A stretch of DNA of 49,808 nt from Prochlorococcus sp. AG-402-L23 (GCA_003216635.1 QCIO01000009.1:1-49808), one strand, 5' to 3'. Positions 26,639-34,900 are shown, numbered from the stretch's first letter. Numbers and translations: made by a program. The notes: generated by a model not told the origin, from the letters alone.

Positions 26639-27577
26639 TTTTTTTAAAATTTCACCTTTCAAGGGAACGAAACCCAAGGCAGGAGCTTTATCTTGGTATT
26701 CATCGCTGAGCAATTTATAGAATGTATCTTGAATTGCCTTAGTATTCCTTCCATTACCTGTTTCATAAGCAAGTATCCAAGTTAAGGTTGCTATTGGATA
26801 AGCTCCTTTAGCAGTAGGGTTTGGATTTTTACCAGCCAAGTTCTTATCAAGAGTTATTCCATTTAAAGCTATCGCGCCTGATTCAGTATTAGGGGTAACG
26901 AATTCACCAGATAGGTTTTGAAGTGCAGCAGCCTTAACATTACCTTTAATGTATGACTGGTTTACATAACCAATTGCGCCAGGAGTGTTTTGAATAACAC
27001 CTGCAACACCTGAATTGCCTTTTGCTCCAACTCCCGAAGGCCATTTAACAGATTTACCAGTACCTAGATTCCAGGTTTTAGAGAAAGCCTCCATAGAATT
27101 TGTAAAAGCTTTAGTCGTGCCTGAACCGTCGGAACGATGGGCCCAAGTTAATTTACCTGACTTACATCCTAATTCCTTCCAGTTTTTTATCATTCCCATT
27201 GCTACTTGAACAGCTTGTTCTTGTGTTAGTTTCAGGTCGCAATCATAGTTATATCCAAACGCAATTGTTCCACCTACCATCGGTATTTGAACAAGTCCTC
27301 TAGTAACTTTTTTTATATCAGCTTCTTTCATTGGATCGTCAGAGGCTCCAAAATTAACAGTTTCATCTATGAAAGCTTTTCTTCCAGATCCAGAACCTAC
27401 TGCTTGGTAATTAACTCTAGGGCCTCCAGATTTAGCTAAGTCAAAAAACCACCTAGTATAAATCTTCGAAGGAAATGATGCACCAGCTCCACTCAATCTC
27501 TTTGATGCCATCGCAGATGGAGAAAGTATCAATGAAATTGCAGAAGATAAAATGAGAGTTTTTTTGAAAATACTCAT
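26606..27577 (-). CDS. pstS: PstS, periplasmic phosphate-binding protein
   Basis: A 323-residue precursor with signal peptide (MSIFKKTLILSSAISLILSPSAMA) and the phosphate-binding motifs LSGAGASFPSKIY, YQAVGSGSGRKAF, NFGASDDPM and HRSDGSGTT. It feeds the high-affinity Pst ABC transporter; the other pst genes are not here. Phosphate scavenging and arsenate exclusion meet in this protein, which fits its pairing with gap-arsJ. It is convergent with arsJ and has two ATCAA-N6-TTGAT sites 72-106 bp before its start. Confidence 0.95.
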   Translation of the reverse strand: MSIFKKTLILSSAISLILSPSAMASKRLSGAGASFPSKIYTRWFFDLAKSGGPRVNYQAVGSGSGRKAFIDETVNFGASDDPMKEADIKKVTRGLVQIPMVGGTIAFGYNYDCDLKLTQEQAVQVAMGMIKNWKELGCKSGKLTWAHRSDGSGTTKAFTNSMEAFSKTWNLGTGKSVKWPSGVGAKGNSGVAGVIQNTPGAIGYVNQSYIKGNVKAAALQNLSGEFVTPNTESGAIALNGITLDKNLAGKNPNPTAKGAYPIATLTWILAYETGNGRNTKAIQDTFYKLLSDEYQDKAPALGFVPLKGEILKKSIEAVGRIGR

Positions 27578-27648
27578 TAGCCACTTAGATTGAAGACAAT
27601 TAATTTATAGCATCAAACAAAAAGCGAAATACAAAGATTAAGAAATAC

Positions 27649-27683
27649 ATCAAAATATTTTGATATAATCAATAATTATTGAT
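27649..27683. promoter_or_regulatory. Two putative ArsR operators upstream of pstS
   Basis: ATCAAAATATTTTGAT (27649-27664) and ATCAATAATTATTGAT (27668-27683) are each perfect palindromes of the form ATCAA-N6-TTGAT, centres 19 bp apart. They repeat the arrangement found between arsR and gap. No Pho box of the usual form was recognised here. Confidence 0.75.
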
Positions 27684-27726
27684 ATATACGACCTGTTCGC
27701 TCTTTTTAAACGCTTATTACTTGCAT

Positions 27727-27749
27727 AAAAAAGAGGGGTTTATCCCTCT
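27727..27749 (-). terminator. Leftward terminator upstream of pstS
   Basis: Read leftward, AGAGGG and CCCTCT pair around a short loop and are followed by TTTTTTA. It would insulate the pstS promoter from transcription entering from the attachment module to the right. GATCGACTGTCAATC follows at 27756. Confidence 0.65.
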
Positions 27750-27810
27750 ATGTTGGATCGACTGTCAATCAATGATATTTTACAGCCCCTAAAGCACTAG
27801 GTCTTTGGTT

Positions 27811-27832
27811 AGCGATTATTTAGCGATTAATT
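27811..27832. repeat. Tandem direct repeat pair DR4 (11 bp period), right end of arsenic/phosphate module
   Basis: AGCGATTATTT then AGCGATTAATT, followed by GTATATC and TTGTATAACTTTGGCC. It is preceded by a short tRNA-Pro internal fragment (GCACTAGGTC, 27793-27802) and lies 151 bp before CTTTGGG of the next 3' core. It matches DR3. Confidence 0.9.
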
Positions 27833-27955
27833 GTATATCTAAGGATAATTTTGTATAACTTTGGCCTATTTTTAAGACTCGTAATTTTGTAGATATAGCA
27901 ACTAACAAGCTATAGCCTGACTTGTTTATTTAACCCACTGTCTCAAATTGGAGGG

Positions 27956-28004
27956 CGGGTGCTTTGGGAGCACTAGGTCGCAGGTTCGAATCCTGTCGCC
28001 CCGA
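27956..28004 (+). repeat. tRNA-Pro 3' core, exact copy
   Basis: The 49 nt are identical to positions 23581-23629 of the intact tRNA-Pro (anticodon arm to discriminator A); CCA is not present. The flank before it (TTGGAGGG) differs from the tRNA 5' half, and the flank after it (CCAAGTCATACTAG plus a hairpin) is homologous to the region after the intact gene. It is read as an attachment-site half left by integration. Confidence 0.95.
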
Positions 28005-28026
28005 CTCTTAAAAGCCAAGTCATACT

Positions 28027-28053
28027 AGAGAGTTTCCCAGACTCTCTTTTTTA
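28027..28053 (+). terminator. Duplicated tRNA-Pro terminator
   Basis: AGAGAGT and ACTCTCT pair around TTCCCAG, followed by TTTTTTATT. The stem differs from the one at 23653 (AGCGAGT/ACTCGCT) by compensated changes, which indicates selection for the hairpin. Confidence 0.8.
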
Positions 28054-28075
28054 TTGTTTTCAATCTCAGATGAGA

Positions 28076-28099
28076 AAGGAGCGCTAGAAGGAGCGCTAG
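28076..28099. repeat. Tandem direct repeat pair DR5 (perfect 12 bp), left end of glutaminase module
   Basis: AAGGAGCGCTAG twice in a row, 118 bp right of CTTTGGG of the preceding core. AGCGCT is itself a palindrome. It matches DR6 at 31102 across the module. Confidence 0.9.
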
Positions 28100-28125
28100 C
28101 ATCTTCGAAGATTTTAAAAAGGTGC

Positions 28126-28375
28126 TTAAAAATAGCTCCTAAAGATACTTGTTTTCTTCCATCCTTCTTCCAGGAGTTTCTTATATTCTTTTCTTGCAGC
28201 TTCAATAGTTTCAACTCTACTTCCCTTCATAACTGGCTTACTACTTCTCTTATAAACACATCCATAACTAATCATCATTGCATCAATACTAGGACTAGGC
28301 TTTGATACATCCTCGAAGGGTTCAAATACTTTTATTCTGCTTCTGTCCTTATTAATTAAGAGTAAATTTCTCCAT
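28126..28375 (-). pseudogene. DUF1651-like small protein, frameshifted copy
   Basis: Translated from the residues DRSRIKVFEPFEDVSK to GWKKTSIFRSYF it matches the intact 82-residue protein at 43164-43412 almost residue for residue. Near the 5' end, however, ATGGAGAAATTTACTC is followed by one extra base (250 nt here, 249 nt there), so the ATG frame stops after seven codons. No alternative in-frame ATG, GTG or TTG was found. It is either a young pseudogene or a sequencing error. DUF1651 proteins are small proteins of marine picocyanobacteria with unknown function. Confidence 0.8.
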
Positions 28376-28393
28376 ATTAATAGAGTAATTATT

Positions 28394-28804
28394 TTAAATA
28401 TCTATTGCTTGAGGTTGTCCTTCTAGTTTTTCTATTTGTCTAAATAGTTTCCGCATTTCTGCTTTATTCTCTCTATCAATAACTCCAGTTTGTAGAAAAG
28501 CTAGAGAAGTTTTGATTGCATCAACCGCAGTATATGGTCGAGTTCTTTCAGATAAACCTATATCCAATAATCTTCTGCATAATGCAGGAGCAGCACAACT
28601 AATTATCCCTATTACTTCTTCTAACTTGTAATTAATAGCAGTAGAAATAAGGTTGTCTGCATCAGGATGTTTTCTCCATCTCAGCATTTTATATCTAGAA
28701 ATCTTTGATATTTCTGCACATTCTTCCCAACTCTTACCTTCTGCTTTTGCAAGCAGTCCCCTCCTTATGTTTTCTGGAATCTCATTAGAAATAGTAAGTG
28801 ACAT
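28394..28804 (-). CDS. Helix-turn-helix protein, terminase-small-subunit-like (copy 1)
   Basis: A 136-residue all-helical protein. An N-terminal HTH (RRGLLAKAEGKSWEECAEISKISRYKMLRWRKHPD) is followed by a helical middle (LEEVIGIISCAAPALCRRLLDI...AVDAIKTSLAFLQ) and a C-terminal coil (EMRKLFRQIEKLEGQ). This plan and several positions match the 151-residue protein at 32230-32685 and resemble the small-terminase-like HTH proteins of phages and satellites. DNA binding is likely; a packaging role is inference. Confidence 0.65.
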   Translation of the reverse strand: MSLTISNEIPENIRRGLLAKAEGKSWEECAEISKISRYKMLRWRKHPDADNLISTAINYKLEEVIGIISCAAPALCRRLLDIGLSERTRPYTAVDAIKTSLAFLQTGVIDRENKAEMRKLFRQIEKLEGQPQAIDI

Positions 28805-29002
28805 TTAGTTCCCAGTAATACCCCCTCTGCTCAAGCCCTATCGATACTCTCTAGACTAAGTGGGGTTAATCCTTTGAAGCCTGGAGGCTTTTCAACAAGT
28901 TGATTAATTAACAAATATTTAAATGCTCAAATTGTAGCAACCAGTACAAAACTAAAGTCTTCACGTTTATAAATTTTATATTCTAAGGATATTAAATAAT
29001 TA

Positions 29003-31051
29003 ATGACTTCTACTGAAAAAAAAGCCCCATCTAAAAAGGAAGAATCTGTATTTGATTGGTTAAAAACACTTCCTCCAAGAGAGGGTAATATTTTTTTCTC
29101 ATTGTGCGAAGATGGCAAAAAAACTGTGAATAAATCAAAGCTTAAGGAAGCCATATTTGATGCTGGATTGCAAATAAATGATTTTAGGTTAAGAAGTTTT
29201 TTCAAAAAACTTGATAGGCATAGATCTAATGATATTGAGTTTGAAGATTTTAATTCAATTATAAAAGCAGGAGGTCTCCTAATTGAAAAGGCTTTGAGAG
29301 GAGAACTCGCTGTTCCTGATTTTAGGGATTTCTCAATGAATTTAGACAAAATTTATGATGAGATAAGACCTAATAGATCTGGGGATTTAGCTAAATATAT
29401 TCCTCCTCTTGCCGAGGTTGATCCAGAGCAATTTGGTATTGCAGTTGTTACGACAGATGGGCAAATATACCAAAGAGGTGATTCAGATGTTGATTTTTCT
29501 ATTCAATCGATGTGCAAGGTATTTAACTATTCCATAGTAGTTGAGAATTTAGGTTTAGATAAAGTTAATAGACACGTTGGCGCTGAACCATCTGGAAGGC
29601 AATTTGATGACTTAACATTGATGGTTAAAGGAATGGGAGGAAGCAGTTTAAATCCTAATAATCAAATTCCTTTTAATCCTATGGTTAATGCTGGTGCAAT
29701 AATGACCACGGGTTTAATTAATCCAAAAAACTCAACTGGACAGAGACTTGATTATGTAAGGGAACAGTTTGGAAGAATAATAGGATGGAATGCTATGGAA
29801 AACTCAGGAATAAAAAGGCCAAGATTTAATAAAAATATGGCTCGACAAGAAAACTTTAAAGGCTACAACAATATTGCTACGGGTTTCTTACTAATGGCAA
29901 CTGGTAATATTCCACATTCCGACTCACTTCTTCCTGAGGATGCTCATGAAGAAAAAGAATATGAATACGATTTTTATATTGAACCTGCAGTAGTAAATGC
30001 ACTTAAGGTTTACTTTAGTATTTGCTCTTTAGAAATGACGGCTAAAGACGTTGCAATGGGAGCAGCCACGCTCGCGAACGGAGGAGTATGTCCAATCACT
30101 CAAGATAGAGTTCTTAGTCAAAGTACAGTACGCAATGTCCTTCCTGTTGTACAGATGGCTGGAATGTATAACAGCAGTGGTAAATTTTTCCAAGAAATAG
30201 GATTGCCATCTAAGAGTGGAGTGGGAGGGGGCATTTTACTAATCGTTCCCCAATTAATGGGTATATGTATTTTTTCACCCAGATTAGATTCAGTGGGAAA
30301 TAGTGTAAGAGGATTAGAAGTAGCAAGAAAAATAACCCAAAAATATTTGGTTCATCTTTTTGATGGGACCATGACAGATACAAAAAGGATTGACCCTAAA
30401 GTTCCTATTTCAAAATGGCGAGCTAGTAGTTGTGGTGAAGCAATATGGGCAGCTAGTAATGGAGATGTTAGAACGCTAGAACGACTTACCAGTCAACAAA
30501 GAGATCTTCAAGCAGGTGATTATGATATTAGAACACCATTGCATCTAGCATCTGCCGAAGGTCAAACTGAAGTTGTGAGATATTTATTAAGCATTGGGGT
30601 ACAACCAATTCCTGATCGTTGGGGTGGGTATCCTATTTCAGATGCAAGAGATAATGGTCATAATGAAATTGTTGAATTATTCACTAAATTAGATGTTAAC
30701 TATTCAGAACCAGTTCATTTAGTTGAAGACCCGGATGGAGAAACAGATGAGATGGCAACTTTTGATAATGAAATGATGGTTATAGAATTGCTTTTTGCTG
30801 CTTTTGAAAACGATGTGCCAGGAATAAGACAATTAGTTGCTAAAAGCATACCTGTTCATGCTGGGGATTATGATTTACGAACTGCGTTGCATTTAGCAGC
30901 AGCTGAAGGCAGTTTGCAAGCAGTTAAATATTTAGTTGAGCATGGTCATCCACTAAATGTTCGTGACCGTTGGGGAGCAACTCCTTTAGATGAAGCAAAA
31001 AGAGAAAAGAGAGACTCCGTCATTAAATATTTATCAAGTTTAAAAAAATAA
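29003..31051 (+). CDS. glsA: Glutaminase with EF-hand-like N-terminus and C-terminal ankyrin repeats
   Basis: A 682-residue enzyme hydrolysing glutamine to glutamate and ammonia. Residues 17-105 form an EF-hand-like helical domain (FFSLCEDGKKTVNKSKLKEA...DRHRSNDIEFEDF). The beta-lactamase-like glutaminase domain (about 106-450) has Tyr132 in KYIPPLAE, the Ser169-x-x-Lys172 pair in IQSMCKVF, Asn229 in NPMVNAGAI, Tyr337, Tyr389 in GMYNSSG and Val407 in SKSGVGGG. Ankyrin units follow at 475-560 and 600-680 (DIRTPLHLASAEGQTEVVRYLL, DLRTALHLAAAEGSLQAVKYLV). The order matches animal kidney-type glutaminase rather than minimal ~310-residue bacterial GlsA. It is the main cargo of its module. Confidence 0.92.
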   Translation: MTSTEKKAPSKKEESVFDWLKTLPPREGNIFFSLCEDGKKTVNKSKLKEAIFDAGLQINDFRLRSFFKKLDRHRSNDIEFEDFNSIIKAGGLLIEKALRGELAVPDFRDFSMNLDKIYDEIRPNRSGDLAKYIPPLAEVDPEQFGIAVVTTDGQIYQRGDSDVDFSIQSMCKVFNYSIVVENLGLDKVNRHVGAEPSGRQFDDLTLMVKGMGGSSLNPNNQIPFNPMVNAGAIMTTGLINPKNSTGQRLDYVREQFGRIIGWNAMENSGIKRPRFNKNMARQENFKGYNNIATGFLLMATGNIPHSDSLLPEDAHEEKEYEYDFYIEPAVVNALKVYFSICSLEMTAKDVAMGAATLANGGVCPITQDRVLSQSTVRNVLPVVQMAGMYNSSGKFFQEIGLPSKSGVGGGILLIVPQLMGICIFSPRLDSVGNSVRGLEVARKITQKYLVHLFDGTMTDTKRIDPKVPISKWRASSCGEAIWAASNGDVRTLERLTSQQRDLQAGDYDIRTPLHLASAEGQTEVVRYLLSIGVQPIPDRWGGYPISDARDNGHNEIVELFTKLDVNYSEPVHLVEDPDGETDEMATFDNEMMVIELLFAAFENDVPGIRQLVAKSIPVHAGDYDLRTALHLAAAEGSLQAVKYLVEHGHPLNVRDRWGATPLDEAKREKRDSVIKYLSSLKK

Positions 31052-31101
31052 TATAGTTAATTTAATATGATCTACCTAGAATATGGCACTAGGTCGTTGA
31101 A

Positions 31102-31125
31102 GGGAGCGCTAGGGGGAGCGCTAAG
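31102..31125. repeat. Tandem direct repeat pair DR6 (12 bp period), right end of glutaminase module
   Basis: GGGAGCGCTAGG then GGGAGCGCTAAG, preceded by the tRNA fragment GCACTAGGTCG (31086-31096) and 147 bp before CTTTGGG of the next core. The repeat shares GGAGCGCTAG with DR5. Confidence 0.9.
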
Positions 31126-31248
31126 ATCTAAGATAAGCTTAGATAATCTTCGAAGATAATGCTATAGCTAGTCTCAAATTCGTTCCACCATCTATAATTA
31201 CTCTAGGCTATAACTAAAGTCTCAAGGTTTTCTTAAAAAATAAGCCCA

Positions 31249-31294
31249 GTGCTTTGGGAGCACTAGGTCGCAGGTTCGAATCCTGTCGCCCCGA
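31249..31294 (+). repeat. tRNA-Pro 3' core copy
   Basis: Forty-six nucleotides identical to the 3' part of tRNA-Pro from GTGCTTTGGG to the discriminator A. The upstream flank (AAGCCCA) and downstream flank (TCAGTCATACC) are shorter and more diverged than at 27956; no clear terminator hairpin follows. Confidence 0.95.
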
Positions 31295-31345
31295 TCAGTC
31301 ATACCAATAGATTAGAAATAATATAACTTGTCTTATATTGCGAAA

Positions 31346-31369
31346 GGGGAGCTAGAGGGGGAGCTAGGA
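31346..31369. repeat. Tandem direct repeat pair DR7 (12 bp period)
   Basis: GGGGAGCTAG at 31346 and 31358, 98 bp right of CTTTGGG of the preceding core. The sequence before it (TTGTCTTATATTGCGAAA) closely matches that before DR8 at 32766. It forms the left end of the nuclease module. Confidence 0.85.
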
Positions 31370-31426
31370 AATACTAATTGATATCGTCACTTACTTTTCT
31401 AGTGCCTAATAATTAGACTAGGGATT

Positions 31427-32233
31427 ATGTCTGACCTCAAATTTAAAGAAATACAAGAAATATTATCCATTCTTGGTCGTCATGATTATTTGGCCACGCA
31501 TAGTGAGCTAGATCTAAGATTTGAGCGACAGCAATTAGATAAATATGATGATCTAGATCCTAATTTAGTTGCATATGAAGTAGGGAGCAAAAGAATTCGA
31601 TTAACAGCTTTTTTTACAAAATGGCCTAATCTTGTAGTCTCTGCATTTCTTTTGGAGTTATTAGATGAAGCAAAACAGCTTGAATTAAATGATGCAGAGA
31701 TTGCCGAAATAGAACAATGCAAACAAATAGCACTTAATTTACGACATAGAACAGACGATCAAGGTAATCCAACTCTCCCAAGTCCTTATTTTGAAAATAT
31801 AAGAGAGAATATTCTTGCTGATTTAGATAAAGCTAAGCAGGTAATTTGGATCTGCATGTATCTTTTTACAGACTATAAAATTGCAAGTAAAGTTTTAGAA
31901 AAATATCGTGAAGGTCTATCTGTAGAAATTATCCTTCAAGATGATGAAAAAAATAGAAGGGAGCAATTACAAAGCAGATATTGGAATAAAATTCCCTCAC
32001 TTCTATGGTGGTACCCTAAAACTGATGGAGGAATACTTCATCACAAATTTTGCATTATTGATGGAAGAGTTGTTTGGGATGGTTCATTCAATTTCACTCC
32101 TACTGCCGCCACAAAAAATAAAGAGTCATATGTCTCCGATAATAATATTGAAACCATCTCCAAATATGCAGACCAATTTAAAGAAATTAAAAAGTATATA
32201 GCAGAAGAAGAACGTTTGAGAAATCTTTTTTAA
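31427..32233 (+). CDS. Phospholipase-D-superfamily protein with a single HKD motif, probable nuclease
   Basis: A 268-residue protein. The C-terminal half (about 122-268) is a PLD domain with one HKD motif: H205-x-K207-x4-D212 in LHHKFCIIDGRVV, then G219-S-x-N222 in DGSFNF. Single-HKD proteins act as dimers and are mostly nucleases (Nuc type). The N-terminal ~110 residues are helical and not recognised. It could cut nucleic acid in defence or element mobility, or be a phosphodiesterase; the sequence does not decide. It overlaps the convergent terminase-like gene by 4 bp. Confidence 0.85.
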   Translation: MSDLKFKEIQEILSILGRHDYLATHSELDLRFERQQLDKYDDLDPNLVAYEVGSKRIRLTAFFTKWPNLVVSAFLLELLDEAKQLELNDAEIAEIEQCKQIALNLRHRTDDQGNPTLPSPYFENIRENILADLDKAKQVIWICMYLFTDYKIASKVLEKYREGLSVEIILQDDEKNRREQLQSRYWNKIPSLLWWYPKTDGGILHHKFCIIDGRVVWDGSFNFTPTAATKNKESYVSDNNIETISKYADQFKEIKKYIAEEERLRNLF

Positions 32234-32685
32234 TTAGCTTCTACATCAATAATTCGTTTACCTTCTAACGCATTAATTCTCTCTTCCTGGAATTCAATAG
32301 CTTCTTTAATATCAACTTCCGATACACTACTTCTATTTTCCGAAAGAATTGTTCTAGCCGCTTCGATTCTTGTATAAGCTCTATTGCGTGGATCTCTCAT
32401 AATATCCCGTAAAGTCTTTACCGCTTCGGGTGCAGTATCAATCAATAAATTATCTCTTTCCTCTAATTTTGTATTTCTAATATCCTTTTGGTACGTCTTA
32501 CAGTCTGGGTGCTGTTTAACATACTCCCGAAGTCTTTTGTAATTTGTTTTGGCTTTCTCTGCACTATCTTTCCAGTTGAACCCCTGCCCCCGATACTTCA
32601 ACGCAAGAATAATATCTTCGGGAAGTGGGACTTCGGTTATATGTGGTCTACCAGCTTTAGTTCTTTTCTTATCTTCTATTAGCAA
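32230..32685 (-). CDS. Helix-turn-helix protein, terminase-small-subunit-like (copy 2)
   Basis: A 151-residue helical protein with a basic N-terminus (KKRTKAGRPHITEVPLPED), HTH region ALKYRGQGFNWKDSAEKAKTNYKRLREYVKQHPD, helical middle (LLIDTAPEAVKTLRDIMRD...AYTRIEAARTILS) and C-terminal coil (EAIEFQEERINALEG). It parallels the protein at 28394 in order and in several residues (W of the HTH, HPD, IEKLEG/INALEG). The plan resembles phage small terminase HTH proteins. Two such genes in neighbouring tRNA-delimited modules suggest a shared element function. Confidence 0.65.
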   Translation of the reverse strand: MLIEDKKRTKAGRPHITEVPLPEDIILALKYRGQGFNWKDSAEKAKTNYKRLREYVKQHPDCKTYQKDIRNTKLEERDNLLIDTAPEAVKTLRDIMRDPRNRAYTRIEAARTILSENRSSVSEVDIKEAIEFQEERINALEGKRIIDVEAN

Positions 32686-32765
32686 CCTTATGCACCCAAC
32701 CCGATATCGTCAGATAACCCCCACTCTCTACGAGCTTTTTTATTGGATGTTGTCTCATATTGCAA

Positions 32766-32789
32766 AAGGGTAGCTAGAAGGGTAGCTCG
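32766..32789. repeat. Tandem direct repeat pair DR8 (12 bp period)
   Basis: AAGGGTAGCTAG then AAGGGTAGCTCG. The left flank is a remnant of the terminator (CTCTACGAGCTTTTTTATT) and TTGTCTCATATTGCAAA, as before DR7, but no tRNA core precedes it. It closes the nuclease module, or is the left end of the next module whose core was lost. Confidence 0.8.
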
Positions 32790-32860
32790 TTTGAAGTACT
32801 TTGATCTAAATTGTTCCTACTTATAAGTTCAATCGGTGCAAGTAGTAAGCGTTTCATTAA

Positions 32861-34669
32861 TTATCTTTTTAATTCTCTTAAAACATCCTCAAGTTTTTTT
32901 GTAAAAGTTTCTGTATTAAACAATTCTCCATTACTCTTCAATTTAAACAACTTACTTTTGAGAGCCTTGATTTTACTTGGATTTTTTGAATAAAAAATTA
33001 CTTTTTGCTTATATTCATCAATTGTGTTTGCTATTAATTCCTCTAAACCAATTGATCTTAAAATACTTGAACTTACCCTTGATGCAAAATTTTTACCTTG
33101 AAGGGTGATTACTGGGAGTCCAGACCACAATGCCTCAATTGTGGTAGTGTGTCCATTGTAATTAAAAGTATCTAGCAATAAATCACCAACTATGTATCTT
33201 GAAAGATGTTTTTCATAAGTTGGTTCTCTATCCGCAAAGATAATTTTAGAAAGATCTATATCTCTCATTTCAAAAAATTCTAAAAGATTTTTCATAGCGT
33301 ATTTATTTGGCTTTTTAATCCATAGAAAGCTATCTTCAATTGAATTAAGAATGTCACACCAACATGAAACAGTTTTTAAATTTAATTTTTGAGGTCTATG
33401 AAAAGCAACCATAATAAAACTCTCTTGTTTGAAATTATTAAAATAATTTTTAGTAACTTTATCTGAGATTTTTGTAGTATCGTCAAAACACATAAATGTT
33501 CCAGGAATACTTACTATTTTTTCAGTAAAATTGTCGACTTCCGTTTCAGGGATAACATGATTATCTGCCAATAAGTAATCTATTTGATCAGATCCAGTAG
33601 TCGAAGGATATGCTAAATAACTAATTTGTATAGGTGCTACCTTTTTAGATAATATTCCCATTCTTGATCCTGCAGTGTATCCCATTAAATCAATAATGAA
33701 ATCTAGTTTATCTGATCTAATTATATTTGCCGCTTCGTCATCAGATTTAACGGATATATCTCTGTAAACATCAAATAGGTTTGATATTTTGTTCGTAATT
33801 TGATCTTTTTTTGTATTAATAGAATAACCATAAATTTCGAATTCTTTACGATTATGCTTCTTAATAACTCCTGAGATTAGAAATGAAACTGGATGAAATA
33901 CAAAATTGTTGGAAATATAACCTATCCTTAATTTTTTATTATTTTGAGATTTTAATTTTATATGATCCCTTCTAAAATTTGAATTAAAAAAATTTATTGC
34001 TCTTAATTTTCTTACGTGGTTTTCTTCATCTAAATAAAGAAAGGTTAAAGGGTCACCTCCTTGAAAAAACTTAACACCAAAATTTTTTAATCTAGGTTCA
34101 AATTTATTAATAATCCTCCATTCAAATGTTTTTAATAACAAGTTATAAAAAGCAACTATTGCGTTGCCATATGATGGGTTTAGATTAAGAGTTTTTATAT
34201 AAAAGTCCTTTGCTTTGTTATAGTCTTCAAGTGCATCGAATAATTGAGCCAAATTATAAACAACTAAATAATTCTTAGGATTGACTCTCAAAGCATTCAA
34301 AAAATATTTGATGGCTAATTTATACTCTCTTTGATTCTTATATATAATACCTAGATTATTAAGTGAGCTAAATAAATATTTGTTGAAATCCAAAGATTTC
34401 AACAAATATTTTTTTGCTTCGGAAATTTGATTTTCTTTTAGATATAAACTTCCTAAGTCACTTAATGAATTTGGATAATTTGGATTTTTTTCTATAGATT
34501 TTTTTAATAAATTTATAGCTTCTTTATTATTAGATCTAATGATATTTAAAAAAGCTAATTGATGTAACTGAAGATAGTCAATCTCATTTTTATCGTATAA
34601 ATTTTTTAGTAATTTTTCTGCTTTTTCATATTCTTTATTTAGTATTAGCTCATTGATATTTTTTTTCAT
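32861..34669 (-). CDS. TPR protein with SPINDLY/O-GlcNAc-transferase-like glycosyltransferase domain
   Basis: From ATG 34667-34669 the product is 602 residues: five or six TPR units up to about residue 190 (for example EYKLAIKYFLNALRVNPKNY, EDYNKAKDFYIKTLNLNPSY), then a GT41-type domain with KLRIGYISNNFVFHPVSFLI, FIIDLMGYTAGSRM and YIVGDLLLDTFNYNGHTTTIEALWSGLPVITLQG. It is likely to glycosylate protein or cell-surface targets. The longer frame starts at a TTG at 34699 and was not preferred. It is paired with the sulfotransferase gene upstream on the same strand. Confidence 0.9.
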   Translation of the reverse strand: MKKNINELILNKEYEKAEKLLKNLYDKNEIDYLQLHQLAFLNIIRSNNKEAINLLKKSIEKNPNYPNSLSDLGSLYLKENQISEAKKYLLKSLDFNKYLFSSLNNLGIIYKNQREYKLAIKYFLNALRVNPKNYLVVYNLAQLFDALEDYNKAKDFYIKTLNLNPSYGNAIVAFYNLLLKTFEWRIINKFEPRLKNFGVKFFQGGDPLTFLYLDEENHVRKLRAINFFNSNFRRDHIKLKSQNNKKLRIGYISNNFVFHPVSFLISGVIKKHNRKEFEIYGYSINTKKDQITNKISNLFDVYRDISVKSDDEAANIIRSDKLDFIIDLMGYTAGSRMGILSKKVAPIQISYLAYPSTTGSDQIDYLLADNHVIPETEVDNFTEKIVSIPGTFMCFDDTTKISDKVTKNYFNNFKQESFIMVAFHRPQKLNLKTVSCWCDILNSIEDSFLWIKKPNKYAMKNLLEFFEMRDIDLSKIIFADREPTYEKHLSRYIVGDLLLDTFNYNGHTTTIEALWSGLPVITLQGKNFASRVSSSILRSIGLEELIANTIDEYKQKVIFYSKNPSKIKALKSKLFKLKSNGELFNTETFTKKLEDVLRELKR

Positions 34670-34900
34670 TGAACAGTTAACAGTCAAGATATCTATCAAC
34701 GATTACTATTATAATTCTAAAAAAAAAATAAACTAATCTATGTTAAATTACAGAAAGATATTAAAAAATCAGCAAAATCTTTTAGACAATAACAGTTTTA
34801 AATATGGATATATTTTAAAAGCTAATATCTCATACGACTTGGTGAAAATAAGGGGAAATACTTATTAAATACAATAATTATGTGGTTAAAAAGGATAACT

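Noticed and set aside
28054-28305. Plus-strand 83-codon frame
   Set aside because: It is antisense to the DUF1651-like pseudogene, whose protein sequence is conserved with the copy at 43164.
31941-32201. Plus-strand 86-codon frame inside the nuclease gene
   Set aside because: It is another frame within the PLD gene, which has a clear HKD motif in its own frame.
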